DNA of 7,083 bases from Frankiales bacterium (GTDB taxonomy: Bacteria > Actinomycetota > Actinomycetes > Mycobacteriales > SCTD01): assembly GCA_025966295.1 (NCBI GenBank), contig JAOPVD010000305.1, positions 1 to 7,083 on the forward strand, in the 5' to 3' direction. Below the pieces are notes generated by a model that saw only the letters and a program-made list of their open reading frames with translations, was not told where the DNA came from and made no database searches. Each line of letters opens with the position of its first letter. The stretch's first letter is position 1. Positions 1 to 6,539 of the stretch are shown here, one piece after another. The translations under genes and the position numbers were made by a program.

Positions 1-321
1 GGCCGGCGGGGACGCCAGCTCCGCCAGGTGCCCGAGGGCCCGCTGCTCGAAGCCGCGCAGGCCGTCGCGGTCGCTGTCGATGATGTCGGCGGCCAGCCCG
101 GGGGCGCCGGCCTCCAGCGCGGACGCGGCCAGCGTGAGGTCGGTCTCCAGCGTGAGGCGCAGCCCGTCGACCTCGCGCAGCAGCGCGTCGAGGGCGGCCA
201 CCCGGGGCACCTCGGGCAGCAGCGTGGCGGCGGTCTCGCGCCCCTCGGTGGGGACCTCGTCGGGGGAGGAGGCGCGCAGGGACCACGGCCGGCGCACCGG
301 CTCGTCGTCCCGCTCGCTCAT
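1..321 (-). CDS. Hypothetical protein, N-terminal part (runs off the left edge)
   Basis: An open frame of 107 codons runs from ATG at 321 to the window edge with no stop; the 3' end is missing. Support for a real gene is a Shine-Dalgarno-like AGGGG (329-333, minus strand) 7 bases before the ATG, and third codon positions that are G or C throughout. The protein opens MSERDDEPVRRPWSLRA, a charged, probably disordered start. From about residue 40 it looks helical, Leu/Ala/Glu-rich with acidic residues (VAALDALLREVDGLRLTLETDL), and could form a helical bundle or short coiled coil. No signal peptide, membrane segment or catalytic motif is visible, and I do not recognise the family. It is divergent from npdG, so the two may share the spacer 322-480. 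The reading is secure but the function is unknown. Confidence 0.75.
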   Translation of the reverse strand, partial: MSERDDEPVRRPWSLRASSPDEVPTEGRETAATLLPEVPRVAALDALLREVDGLRLTLETDLTLAASALEAGAPGLAADIIDSDRDGLRGFEQRALGHLAELASPPA

Positions 322-480
322 CGATCTGCCCCTGTCGGTGATGTTGCTGCCTCGGTGTCCTGTTTTCGCCGCGGCGCGGCGTTCTCCTGCTTCGGTCGGC
401 TTGTGATCTTCCTGCAGTGTCCCACGCGAGGTGAGGGCCGCGTGTCAACTCTTCGACGACGCTTGGCAGACTCCTGCCCC
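322..480. promoter_or_regulatory. Divergent intergenic spacer between the hypothetical gene and npdG
   Basis: This 159-base gap must carry the promoters of both flanking genes if they are expressed independently. It is slightly less GC-rich than its surroundings but contains no TA dinucleotide, so no actinobacterial TANNNT -10 box exists on either strand. The nearest -10-like hexamer for npdG is CAGACT at 467-472, 8 bases before the ATG, which would give a nearly leaderless message. Two small inverted repeats are present: CACGCG (423-428) with CGCGTG (439-444), and GGCAG (465-469) with CTGCC (474-478), the latter just before the npdG start. Either could be an operator. No Shine-Dalgarno precedes npdG. 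The promoter assignment is tentative. Confidence 0.35.
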
Positions 481-1143
481 ATGAACGATCTTCCTGTGGC
501 CGACGGCCTCGTCCTTGCCGTCCTCGGCGGTACCGGTGAGCAGGGGCGCGGGCTGGCCCGCCGCTTCGCGCTGGCCGGTCACACCGTGGTGCTGGGCTCC
601 CGCAGCGCCGAGCGGGCCCAGGCCGCCGCCGAGGGCCTGCCGGCGACCGTCACCGGCGCCGCCAACGCCGACGCGGCCGCCCAGGCCGACGTGGTGATCG
701 TCGCGGTGCCGTGGGAGGGCCACAAGGAGCTGCTCCAGGCCCTGGCGCCCGTCCTGGCCGGGAAGATCGTCGTCGACTGCGTCAACCCGCTCGGCTTCGA
801 CAAGCAGGGCGCCTTCGCGCTGCCGGTGGAGGAGGGCAGCGCCGCGCAGCAGGCCGCGGCGGTGCTCCCCGAGAGCCGGGTCGTGGCGGCCTTCCACCAC
901 GTCAGCGCCGTGCTGCTGCTCGACGAGACCGTCGACAGCGTCGACACCGACATCCTGGTGCTCGGCGAGGACCGCGAGGCCACCGACCTGGTGCAGGCCC
1001 TCGCCGCCCGCATCCCGGGCATGCGGGGGATCTACGCCGGCCGGCTGCGCAACGCCCACCAGGTCGAGGCGCTCACGGCCAACCTGATCTCGGTCAACCG
1101 CCGCTACAAGGCGCACGCCGGCCTGCGGGTCACCGACGTCTAG
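481..1143 (+). CDS. npdG: NADPH-dependent F420 reductase (F420H2:NADP+ oxidoreductase)
   Basis: This 220-residue cytoplasmic enzyme moves hydride between reduced coenzyme F420 and NADP+, linking the F420 and NADP pools. The sequence shows the Fno/NpdG pattern: an N-terminal Rossmann fold with glycine loop GGTGEQG (16-22); GSRS (39-42) after the second strand, the usual contact for the NADP 2'-phosphate; VVIVAVPWEGH (71-81); VVDCVNPL (97-104); AFHHVSA (137-143); and a C-terminal helical part ending RLRNAHQVEALTANLISVN. The length is typical of the family. I chose ATG 481 because the frame upstream is open only as an antisense shadow of the neighbouring gene and does not resemble the family. 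There is no Shine-Dalgarno, so translation may be leaderless. The next gene begins 28 bases downstream on the same strand, suggesting co-transcription. F420 use supports an actinobacterial host. Confidence 0.93.
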   Translation: MNDLPVADGLVLAVLGGTGEQGRGLARRFALAGHTVVLGSRSAERAQAAAEGLPATVTGAANADAAAQADVVIVAVPWEGHKELLQALAPVLAGKIVVDCVNPLGFDKQGAFALPVEEGSAAQQAAAVLPESRVVAAFHHVSAVLLLDETVDSVDTDILVLGEDREATDLVQALAARIPGMRGIYAGRLRNAHQVEALTANLISVNRRYKAHAGLRVTDV

Positions 1144-1146
1144 GCC

Positions 1147-1184
1147 CCGGTACGACGACACCGGCGCCGCCGTGCCGGTACCGG
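1147..1184 (+). promoter_or_regulatory. Overlapping alternative hairpins at the start of the metal-receptor gene
   Basis: Two mutually exclusive stems cover the gap between npdG and the next gene. In one, CCGGTAC (1147-1153) pairs with GTACCGG (1178-1184), a 7-bp stem that encloses the GTG start. In the other, ACCGGC (1160-1165) pairs with GCCGGT (1174-1179) across an 8-base loop that holds the first bases of the GTG at 1172-1174. CCGGTACCGG (1175-1184) is also a perfect 10-base palindrome. Both stems could hide the start codon from initiating ribosomes. The pairing is seen directly, a regulatory role is inferred, and such stems arise easily in GC-rich DNA. Confidence 0.3.
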
Positions 1185-1897
1185 CTGAGGTCCGCCGCGT
1201 CGTGTCGCTGGTGCCGTCCCTGACCGAGTCGGTGGCGGCCACCGCCCCGGGACTGCTGGTGGGCGCGACCGACTGGTGCAGCCACCCGGCCGACCTCGCC
1301 GTCACCCGGGTGAAGGGCACCAAGAACCCCGACGTCGCCGCCGTCCTCGGGCTGCGGCCGGACCTGGTGCTCGCCAACGCCGAGGAGAACCGCCCGGCGG
1401 ACCTGGACGCGCTGCGGGCCGCCGGGCTGGCCGTCTGGGTGACCTTCCCGACCACGGTGCCGGAGGCGCTGACCAGCCTGGACCGGATGCTCACCGCCTG
1501 CCGGCTGGCCCGGCCCGGCTGGCTCGACGCCGCCGATGCGGCCTGGGCCGAGCCCTGGACCGGCGCCCGCCGCCGGGCCGTCGTACCGATCTGGCGGCGG
1601 CCGTGGATGGCGGTCGGGTCGGGCACCTTCACCGGCGATGTGCTGGCCCGGCTCGGCGTCGACAACGTGCTCGCCGACAGCCCGGAGCGCTACCCCAAGG
1701 TGGACCTCGGCAGCCTGCCGGCGCACGACCTGGTGGTGCTGCCGGACGAGCCCTACCGGTTCACCCCCAGCGACGGGCCGGAGGCCTTCACCGCGCCGAG
1801 CGCCTGCGTCAGCGGCCGGCACCTCACCTGGTACGGCCCGTCGCTGGCTGAGGCCCGCGCCGTCCTGCTGGCGCAGCTCAGCGCCGCTGGCTCCTGA
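1172..1897 (+). CDS. Cobalamin-binding-like helical backbone metal receptor (BtuF-fold, cytoplasmic)
   Basis: This 241-residue protein resembles the BtuF/periplasmic-binding-protein-2 fold that binds corrinoids or iron chelates. It opens RRVVSLVPSLTESV (8-21), the classic start of the N-terminal lobe. It continues with GATDWCSHP, a KGTKNPD segment and LRPDLVLANAEENR, then a long connecting helix. The second lobe contains VVPIWRRPWMAVGSGTFTGD, GVDNVLAD and ERYPKVDLGSL. No signal peptide or lipobox is present, so it should stay in the cytoplasm, unlike true BtuF; no ABC permease or ATPase lies nearby. Such soluble versions are common in actinobacteria and their role is not established. The start is GTG 1172 without a clear Shine-Dalgarno; the next in-frame GTG (1202) would remove the first strand. 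It probably shares a message with npdG. Its last 20 bases overlap the convergent ydeI-like gene. Confidence 0.85.
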   Translation: MPVPAEVRRVVSLVPSLTESVAATAPGLLVGATDWCSHPADLAVTRVKGTKNPDVAAVLGLRPDLVLANAEENRPADLDALRAAGLAVWVTFPTTVPEALTSLDRMLTACRLARPGWLDAADAAWAEPWTGARRRAVVPIWRRPWMAVGSGTFTGDVLARLGVDNVLADSPERYPKVDLGSLPAHDLVVLPDEPYRFTPSDGPEAFTAPSACVSGRHLTWYGPSLAEARAVLLAQLSAAGS

Positions 1898-2432
1898 TCC
1901 GCAGCCCGGCGGCGCAGTCGGCCACCAGCTCGGCCAGCCGCTTGTCCCGGGTCGCCGGCCGCTTCGCGCTCGTCACCCAGTGCGTCGCCACCTTCCGGTA
2001 CGACGGTGGCTGGGCCTGCCAGAAGGCCCACGCCGCCGGGTCGGCGCGCAGCGGGCTCTCGTCCAGCGCGACGTCGGCCTGCTCGTAGGAGTAGGTGCCG
2101 GTCCGGGCCTCGGTGCGCCGCGCGAACGCAGCCCGGCCGGCCTCGGTCATCCGGCCCTGCGCCTCGAGCGCGGCCACCTTCGCGACGTTGACCGCACTCC
2201 AGGTGCTCGTCGGCTTCCGGCGGGTGAAGCGGATGCTGTAGCTGTCCTCGTCGACCCGCCGCCGGACCGCGTCGATCCAGCCGAAGCAGAGCGCCTCGTC
2301 GACCGACTCCGACCAGGTCATGCAGGCCTTGCCGGTGCCGGTCTTCCAGAAGCCGACGACCAGCTCGGTCGCACTGGCGTGGTGCTGCTCCAGCCAGGCC
2401 CGCCAGTCGGCCGGGCTGGCGAAGAGCTCCAC
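1878..2432 (-). CDS. YdeI/OmpD-associated family protein
   Basis: This 184-residue cytoplasmic protein reads as a YdeI/OmpD-associated family member: ELVVGFWKTGTGK (23-35), MTWSESVDEALCFGWIDAVRRRVDEDSY (38-65, the family core), SIRFTRRKPTSTWSAVN (66-82), the GRMTEAGRAAF helix (93-103), and the C-terminal PPSYRKVATHWVTSAKRPATRDKRL segment (142-166). Family members have been linked to envelope stress or bacteriocin and peptide protection, but no biochemical activity is firmly established. The start is GTG 2432, 2 bases after the stop of the upstream yjbR-like gene. The purine-rich AGAAGAAG (2441-2448, minus strand) lies 8 bases before it, and translation is probably coupled to yjbR. No in-frame ATG exists before the core motif. 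The 3' end overlaps the convergent metal-receptor gene by 20 bases. The family call is firm; the start is likely but not certain. Confidence 0.88.
   Translation of the reverse strand: MELFASPADWRAWLEQHHASATELVVGFWKTGTGKACMTWSESVDEALCFGWIDAVRRRVDEDSYSIRFTRRKPTSTWSAVNVAKVAALEAQGRMTEAGRAAFARRTEARTGTYSYEQADVALDESPLRADPAAWAFWQAQPPSYRKVATHWVTSAKRPATRDKRLAELVADCAAGLRIRSQRR
1881..1915. terminator. Hairpin spanning both convergent gene ends (possible two-way terminator)
   Basis: GCGCCGC (1881-1887) is perfectly complementary to GCGGCGC (1909-1915). On the plus strand the stem extends inward with a U-G pair and two G-C pairs to about 10 bp, around a 15-base loop that contains the metal-receptor stop codon. 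The element lies inside the last codons of both convergent genes and has no T-run on either side, so it is not a classical intrinsic terminator. Actinobacteria are thought to use stems without a U-tract at some gene ends. The termination role is inferred from position and stem strength. Confidence 0.4.
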
Positions 2433-2434
2433 CG

Positions 2435-2788
2435 TCAGCGCTTCTTCTGCACGGCGGCGTGCGCCTCGTCGAGCAGCTCGGCCAGCTCGTCGGCGCCGAG
2501 GGCGCGGTCCAGCCGGACGCCCAGCCAGCCGCGGCCGCCGACGTAGGGCGGCACGAAGAAGGTGTCCGGGTCGGTGCCCACGGCGGCCTCCTGGGCGCCC
2601 TCCGGCGCCGCGACCCAGAGCCCGAGGATGCCGTCGCCGTGGTGGTCGTCCATGCACATCACGAAGCACGGGCCGCTCCTGGACGGCGTGCCCTTGCCGA
2701 AGAAGCTCGGCGAGCCGTGGCTGAGCTTCTCGGTCACGCCGTCGAGGGCCAGGCAGTGTGCCCGGACGGCGTCGAAGGGGTCGGCCAT
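2435..2788 (-). CDS. MmcQ/YjbR family protein
   Basis: This 117-residue protein matches the MmcQ/YjbR (CyaY-like fold) family. It has an N-terminal helix FDAVRAHCLALDGVTEKLSH (5-24), then GSPSFFGKGT (25-34) and CFVMCMDDHHGDG (41-53). The second half carries FFVPPYVGGRGWLGVRLD (77-94), followed by a helix (ADELAELLDEAHAAVQKKR) that ends the protein. Members are often annotated as DNA-binding on structural grounds, but their function is not established. It begins 13 bases after the panB stop with no convincing Shine-Dalgarno, and the next gene starts 2 bases after its own stop, so it sits inside a tight panB-yjbR-ydeI-like string. It is soluble, with no export signal. The family is recognised from sequence patterns and the cellular role is unknown. 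Confidence 0.85.
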   Translation of the reverse strand: MADPFDAVRAHCLALDGVTEKLSHGSPSFFGKGTPSRSGPCFVMCMDDHHGDGILGLWVAAPEGAQEAAVGTDPDTFFVPPYVGGRGWLGVRLDRALGADELAELLDEAHAAVQKKR

Positions 2789-2801
2789 GCCCCACAGGAT
2801 G

Positions 2802-3635
2802 TCAGGAGTAGCCGTGCTCCGCCGTCGGGTAGCTGCCCTCGCGGACCTCGCCGGCGTAGGCCCTGGCGGCGTCGCCCAGGACGGTGCGCAGGTCGGCGTA
2901 CCGCTTGAGGAACTTCGGGCCGTTGCCCGGCGTGAGGCCGGCCATGTCGGTCCAGACCAGCACCTGGGCGTCGGTGCCGGGGCCGGCGCCGATCCCGATG
3001 GTGGGGATGGTGAGCTCCTTGCTGACCCGCTCGGCCAGGTCGGCCGGCACGACCTCGAGCACCACGCTGAAGGCGCCGGCGGTCTGCAGGGCGAGGGCGT
3101 CCTCGAGGAGCTGGTCGCCGGCCTCGCCGCGGCCCTGCACCCGGTAGCCGCCGAAGGTGTTGACGCTCTGCGGGGTGAGGCCGAGGTGCCCCATCACCGG
3201 CACGCCGGACTCGACGAGCAGCTCGACCTGGGGGAGCACCCGGCGGCCGCCCTCGAGCTTCACGGCCTGGGCGCCGACCTGCAGGAAGCGGACCGCGTTG
3301 TGCAGCGCCTGCGCCGGTGACTCCTGGTAGCTGCCGAACGGCATGTCGGCGACCACCAGCGGCCGGGTGGTGCTGCGGGCGACCGCCCGGACCAGCGGGA
3401 TCATGTCCTCGACGGTGACCGGCACGGTGGTCTCGTAGCCGAGCACGATGTTGCCGGCGCTGTCGCCGACCAGCAGGGCCGGGATGCCGACCTCGTCGAA
3501 CAGCTGCGCGGTGAGCATGTCGTAGCTGGTGAGCATCGCCCACTTCTCGCCACGGTCCTTGGCGTCCTGCAGGTCGCGGGTGGTGACGCGGCGCGAGGTC
3601 ACGCCGCCGTACAGCGTCTTCAGGTCATCGGTCAT
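2802..3635 (-). CDS. panB: 3-methyl-2-oxobutanoate hydroxymethyltransferase
   Basis: PanB (EC 2.1.2.11) adds a hydroxymethyl group from 5,10-methylenetetrahydrofolate to 2-oxoisovalerate, giving ketopantoate. This is the first committed step of pantothenate and CoA synthesis in the cytoplasm. At 277 residues the length is normal, and the TIM-barrel motifs are all present: MLTSYDMLTAQLFDE (34-48), LLVGDSAGN (54-62), VVADMPFGSYQ (94-104), VKLEGG (125-130), GHLGLTPQSVN (149-159), LEVVP (193-197) and IGIGAGPGTDAQVLVWTDM (213-231). By comparison with the E. coli enzyme, D58, D97 and E128 are the expected metal ligands and E194 the catalytic acid/base. The start ATG 3635 has a strong GGAGG (3641-3645, minus strand) 5 bases upstream. 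A longer open frame continues upstream but only as a shadow of nadE. It is followed by the two small genes in the same probable operon; panC and panD are not in the window. Confidence 0.97.
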   Translation of the reverse strand: MTDDLKTLYGGVTSRRVTTRDLQDAKDRGEKWAMLTSYDMLTAQLFDEVGIPALLVGDSAGNIVLGYETTVPVTVEDMIPLVRAVARSTTRPLVVADMPFGSYQESPAQALHNAVRFLQVGAQAVKLEGGRRVLPQVELLVESGVPVMGHLGLTPQSVNTFGGYRVQGRGEAGDQLLEDALALQTAGAFSVVLEVVPADLAERVSKELTIPTIGIGAGPGTDAQVLVWTDMAGLTPGNGPKFLKRYADLRTVLGDAARAYAGEVREGSYPTAEHGYS

Positions 3636-3739
3636 GAGGTCCTCCGCAGGCGGTCTCCAGGCAGGTGTCCCGGGACTCGCACCAGCGTGCCACTCGTGTT
3701 GCGTCCCGTCGCTGTGGCGCGCGTCACGCTGAGGGTCGC
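3636..3739 (-). promoter_or_regulatory. nadE-panB spacer with a bulged hairpin
   Basis: This 104-base gap separates the nadE stop from the panB start. It contains CAGCGTGCCAC (3683-3693), which pairs with GTGGC (3714-3718) and CACGCTG (3725-3731). On the minus-strand transcript this gives a 6-bp outer stem and a 5-bp inner stem with a one-sided bulge and a 20-base loop. There is no T-run after it. It could end or process the nadE message, or lie in the panB leader. The gap is long enough for a separate panB promoter, but I see no convincing -10/-35 pair. The pairing is visible; the role is guessed. Confidence 0.3.
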
Positions 3740-5527
3740 TCAGCCGGAGGTGGTCTGCTCCGGCCGGATCTCGGGCGGCACCGGGGCGGGGGACTCCCGC
3801 CACCGGCTGGTGATGGGCAGCCGCCGGTCCCGGCCGAACGCCCGCGAGGTGATCTTCGGACCTGGCGGGTACTGCCGGCGCTTGTACTCGGCGAGGTCGA
3901 CCAGCCGCACCACCCGGTCGACCAGCGCCGGCTCGAAGCCCTGCTCGATCAGCTCGGTCCGGCCCAGGTCGCGCTCGACGTAGGCGTCGAGCAGCGCGTC
4001 CAGCACCTCGTACGGCGGCAGCCGGTCGCTGTCGAGCTGGCCCGGCGCCAGCTCGGCCGACGGCGGCTTGTCGATGCTGTCGACCGGGATGACGTAGGAC
4101 TGGGTGTTGCGCCAGCGGGCCAGCGCCCAGACCAGCGTCTTCGGCACGTCCTTGATGGGCGCGAAACCGCCCGCCGAGTCGCCGTACAGGGTGGAGAAGC
4201 CGGTGGCGAGCTCGCTCTTGTTGCCGGTGGTGAGCACCAGGTGGCCGTGCTGGTTGGACAGCGCCATGAGCAGCGTGCCGCGGACGCGGGCCTGCAGGTT
4301 CTCCAGCGCCAGCCCGTCGAGGTGCGTCGCGGTGCAGTACGCCTCCACCATCGGCGCGATCGGGATCTGCTGCCAGTGCAGGCCCTGCAGGTCGGCCAGC
4401 TCCTGCGCGTCGCGCACCGAGCCCTCCGACGACCAGGCGCTGGGCATGCCGACCACGTGCACCCGCTCCGGGCCGAGCGCATCGCGGGCGATGGTCGCGA
4501 CGACCGCCGAGTCGATGCCGCCGGACAGCCCCAGCACCACCGAGCGGAAGCCGTTCTTCTCGACGTAGTCGCGGGTCGCGGTCACCAGCGCGCCCCACAC
4601 CTCGGCCTCGTCCTGCAGGCGGGCCGCGACCCCCGGCAGCAGTGGCTCGTACGGCCGCAGCGGCTCCTCGACCAGCACCGTGCGGTCGACGTGCATGGTG
4701 GTGCCGTCGCGGGCGTCGACGTCTCCGCTGACGGTGCTGGTCGCGGTCGGCAGGTCGACGTCGACGACCATCAGCCCCTGCTCCCAGACCGGCGCCCGGG
4801 CGAGCAGGTTGCCGCCGGCGTCCACGACCAGCGAGTCGCCGTCGTAGACCAGCTCGTCCTGGCCGCCGACCAGGTTGACGTAGGCGATCGCGGCGCCGGC
4901 CTCCTGCGCCCGGCGCTTGACCAGCGCGCCGCGCACGTCGTCCTTGAACCGCTCGTACGGCGAGGCGTTGGGGCACAGCAGCAGGCCGACGCCGGCCTCC
5001 CGGGCCACCGCGATCGGGCCGCCCTCCTGCCAGAGGTCCTCGCAGATGACCAGCCCGACGTCGACGCCGTGCAGCCGCAGCACCGGGAACCGGTCGCCGC
5101 GGACGAAGTAGCGGAACTCGTCGAAGACCCCGTAGTTGGGCAGGTGGTGCTTGGCGTAGGACCGGACGACCTCGCCGCGCCAGAGCACGGCGGCGGCGTT
5201 CTGCGGCTCGCCGGCGGGCCGGCCGACGGCCGGGGCGGGGCGGTGCGAGCGGTCGCAGTAGCCGACCACGACGGCGATCTCGCCGGCACCCTCGTCCTGG
5301 AGCCGGCGGGCCAGCTTCTCCAGCGTGTCGAGGGAGGCCTGCACGAACGACCGGCGCAGGACCAGGTCCTCGGGCATGTAGCCGGTGAGGGTCATCTCCG
5401 GGAACACCACGGCGTGGCAGCCGGTCGTGCGGGCGTGCGCGACGTAGCTGCTCACGACGTCGGCGTTCCCCTGGAGGTCGCCGACGGTGGTGTCGACCTG
5501 GGCGAGTCCGATGCGCAGCTGCGGCAT
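3740..5527 (-). CDS. nadE: Glutamine-dependent NAD+ synthase
   Basis: This 595-residue cytoplasmic enzyme (EC 6.3.5.1) amidates nicotinic acid adenine dinucleotide to NAD+, using ATP and ammonia released from glutamine. Residues 1 to about 265 form the nitrilase-type glutaminase domain. Its triad is E44 (FPEMTLTGY), K126 (AKHHLPNYGVFDE) and C162 (LVICEDLW). From about 305 comes the ATP-pyrophosphatase synthetase domain: P-loop SGGIDS (335-340), MPSAWSSEGS (361-370), TTGNKSELATGFSTLYGD (433-450), GGFAPIKDVPKT (453-464) and PVDSIDKPPSAEL (481-493). The C-terminal tail (YKRRQYPPGPKITSRAFGRDRR) is typical of the family. Both domains look intact, so it need not depend on free ammonia. The start is ATG 5527. 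No usable Shine-Dalgarno is present, but a TAGATT box ends 6 bases before the ATG, so it may be leaderless. The aldo/keto reductase ends 44 bases upstream on the same strand. Confidence 0.97.
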   Translation of the reverse strand: MPQLRIGLAQVDTTVGDLQGNADVVSSYVAHARTTGCHAVVFPEMTLTGYMPEDLVLRRSFVQASLDTLEKLARRLQDEGAGEIAVVVGYCDRSHRPAPAVGRPAGEPQNAAAVLWRGEVVRSYAKHHLPNYGVFDEFRYFVRGDRFPVLRLHGVDVGLVICEDLWQEGGPIAVAREAGVGLLLCPNASPYERFKDDVRGALVKRRAQEAGAAIAYVNLVGGQDELVYDGDSLVVDAGGNLLARAPVWEQGLMVVDVDLPTATSTVSGDVDARDGTTMHVDRTVLVEEPLRPYEPLLPGVAARLQDEAEVWGALVTATRDYVEKNGFRSVVLGLSGGIDSAVVATIARDALGPERVHVVGMPSAWSSEGSVRDAQELADLQGLHWQQIPIAPMVEAYCTATHLDGLALENLQARVRGTLLMALSNQHGHLVLTTGNKSELATGFSTLYGDSAGGFAPIKDVPKTLVWALARWRNTQSYVIPVDSIDKPPSAELAPGQLDSDRLPPYEVLDALLDAYVERDLGRTELIEQGFEPALVDRVVRLVDLAEYKRRQYPPGPKITSRAFGRDRRLPITSRWRESPAPVPPEIRPEQTTSG

Positions 5528-5533
5528 GCCTCG

Positions 5534-5539
5534 AATCTA
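5534..5539 (-). promoter_or_regulatory. Candidate -10 box for a leaderless nadE message
   Basis: TAGATT on the minus strand fits the actinobacterial TANNNT -10 pattern and ends 6 bases before the nadE ATG, so transcription would start at or next to the A of the start codon. No good TTGACA-like -35 is visible 16-19 bases upstream. Leaderless genes without a -35 are common in actinobacteria. The absence of a properly spaced Shine-Dalgarno supports the idea. It would separate nadE from the upstream reductase gene. Confidence 0.4.
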
Positions 5540-5571
5540 GGCGGTCACCAGGAGGCGCAGCCGGCCTGCCG

Positions 5572-6432
<861 letters not shown>

Positions 6433-6493
6433 CTGCTGTCGTCCTCCGGGTGCACGGGTGTCCTGGTCTAGGTCTACCTCCCCGGCCCGGCGT

Positions 6494-6511
6494 CGGTGAC
6501 ACCGCCCGGTG
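6494..6511. promoter_or_regulatory. Cluster of palindromic half-sites (possible operator)
   Basis: The sequence reads CGGTG-A-CACCG-CC-CGGTG: three alternating copies of one 5-base half-site that make two overlapping perfect inverted repeats (spacers of 1 and 2 bases). It sits 62 to 79 bases upstream of the reductase ATG, a suitable place for a repressor or activator to act on that gene. Regulator and target are unknown. Short GC-rich palindromes are common by chance in such DNA, so confidence is modest. Confidence 0.3.
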
Positions 6512-6539
6512 CCTGACGCGGATCTGCCCAGCGCCCGGC

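Noticed and set aside
28..480. N-terminal extension of npdG to an upstream ATG
   Set aside because: The extension is antisense to the left-hand gene and low-complexity. The NpdG family begins just before the glycine loop, matching ATG 481.
1144..1171. Cobalamin riboswitch upstream of the corrinoid-binding-like gene
   Set aside because: The gap is only 28 bases, far too short, and no B12-box-like sequence was noticed.
445..1665. 406-codon minus-strand open frame opposite npdG and the metal receptor
   Set aside because: Shadow of two well-supported genes; Ser/Arg/Thr-rich then Gly/Val/Asp-rich composition without motifs.
1878..2795. Single 305-residue protein covering the yjbR and ydeI regions
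   Set aside because: The first 120 or so residues are out of frame with the clear YjbR protein at 2435-2788. Two separate genes with stop and start 2 bases apart explain both families.
3636..4976. Upstream continuation of the panB frame through nadE
   Set aside because: Only the part from ATG 3635 matches PanB, and that ATG has a strong GGAGG. The rest is an out-of-frame shadow of nadE, not a fusion.
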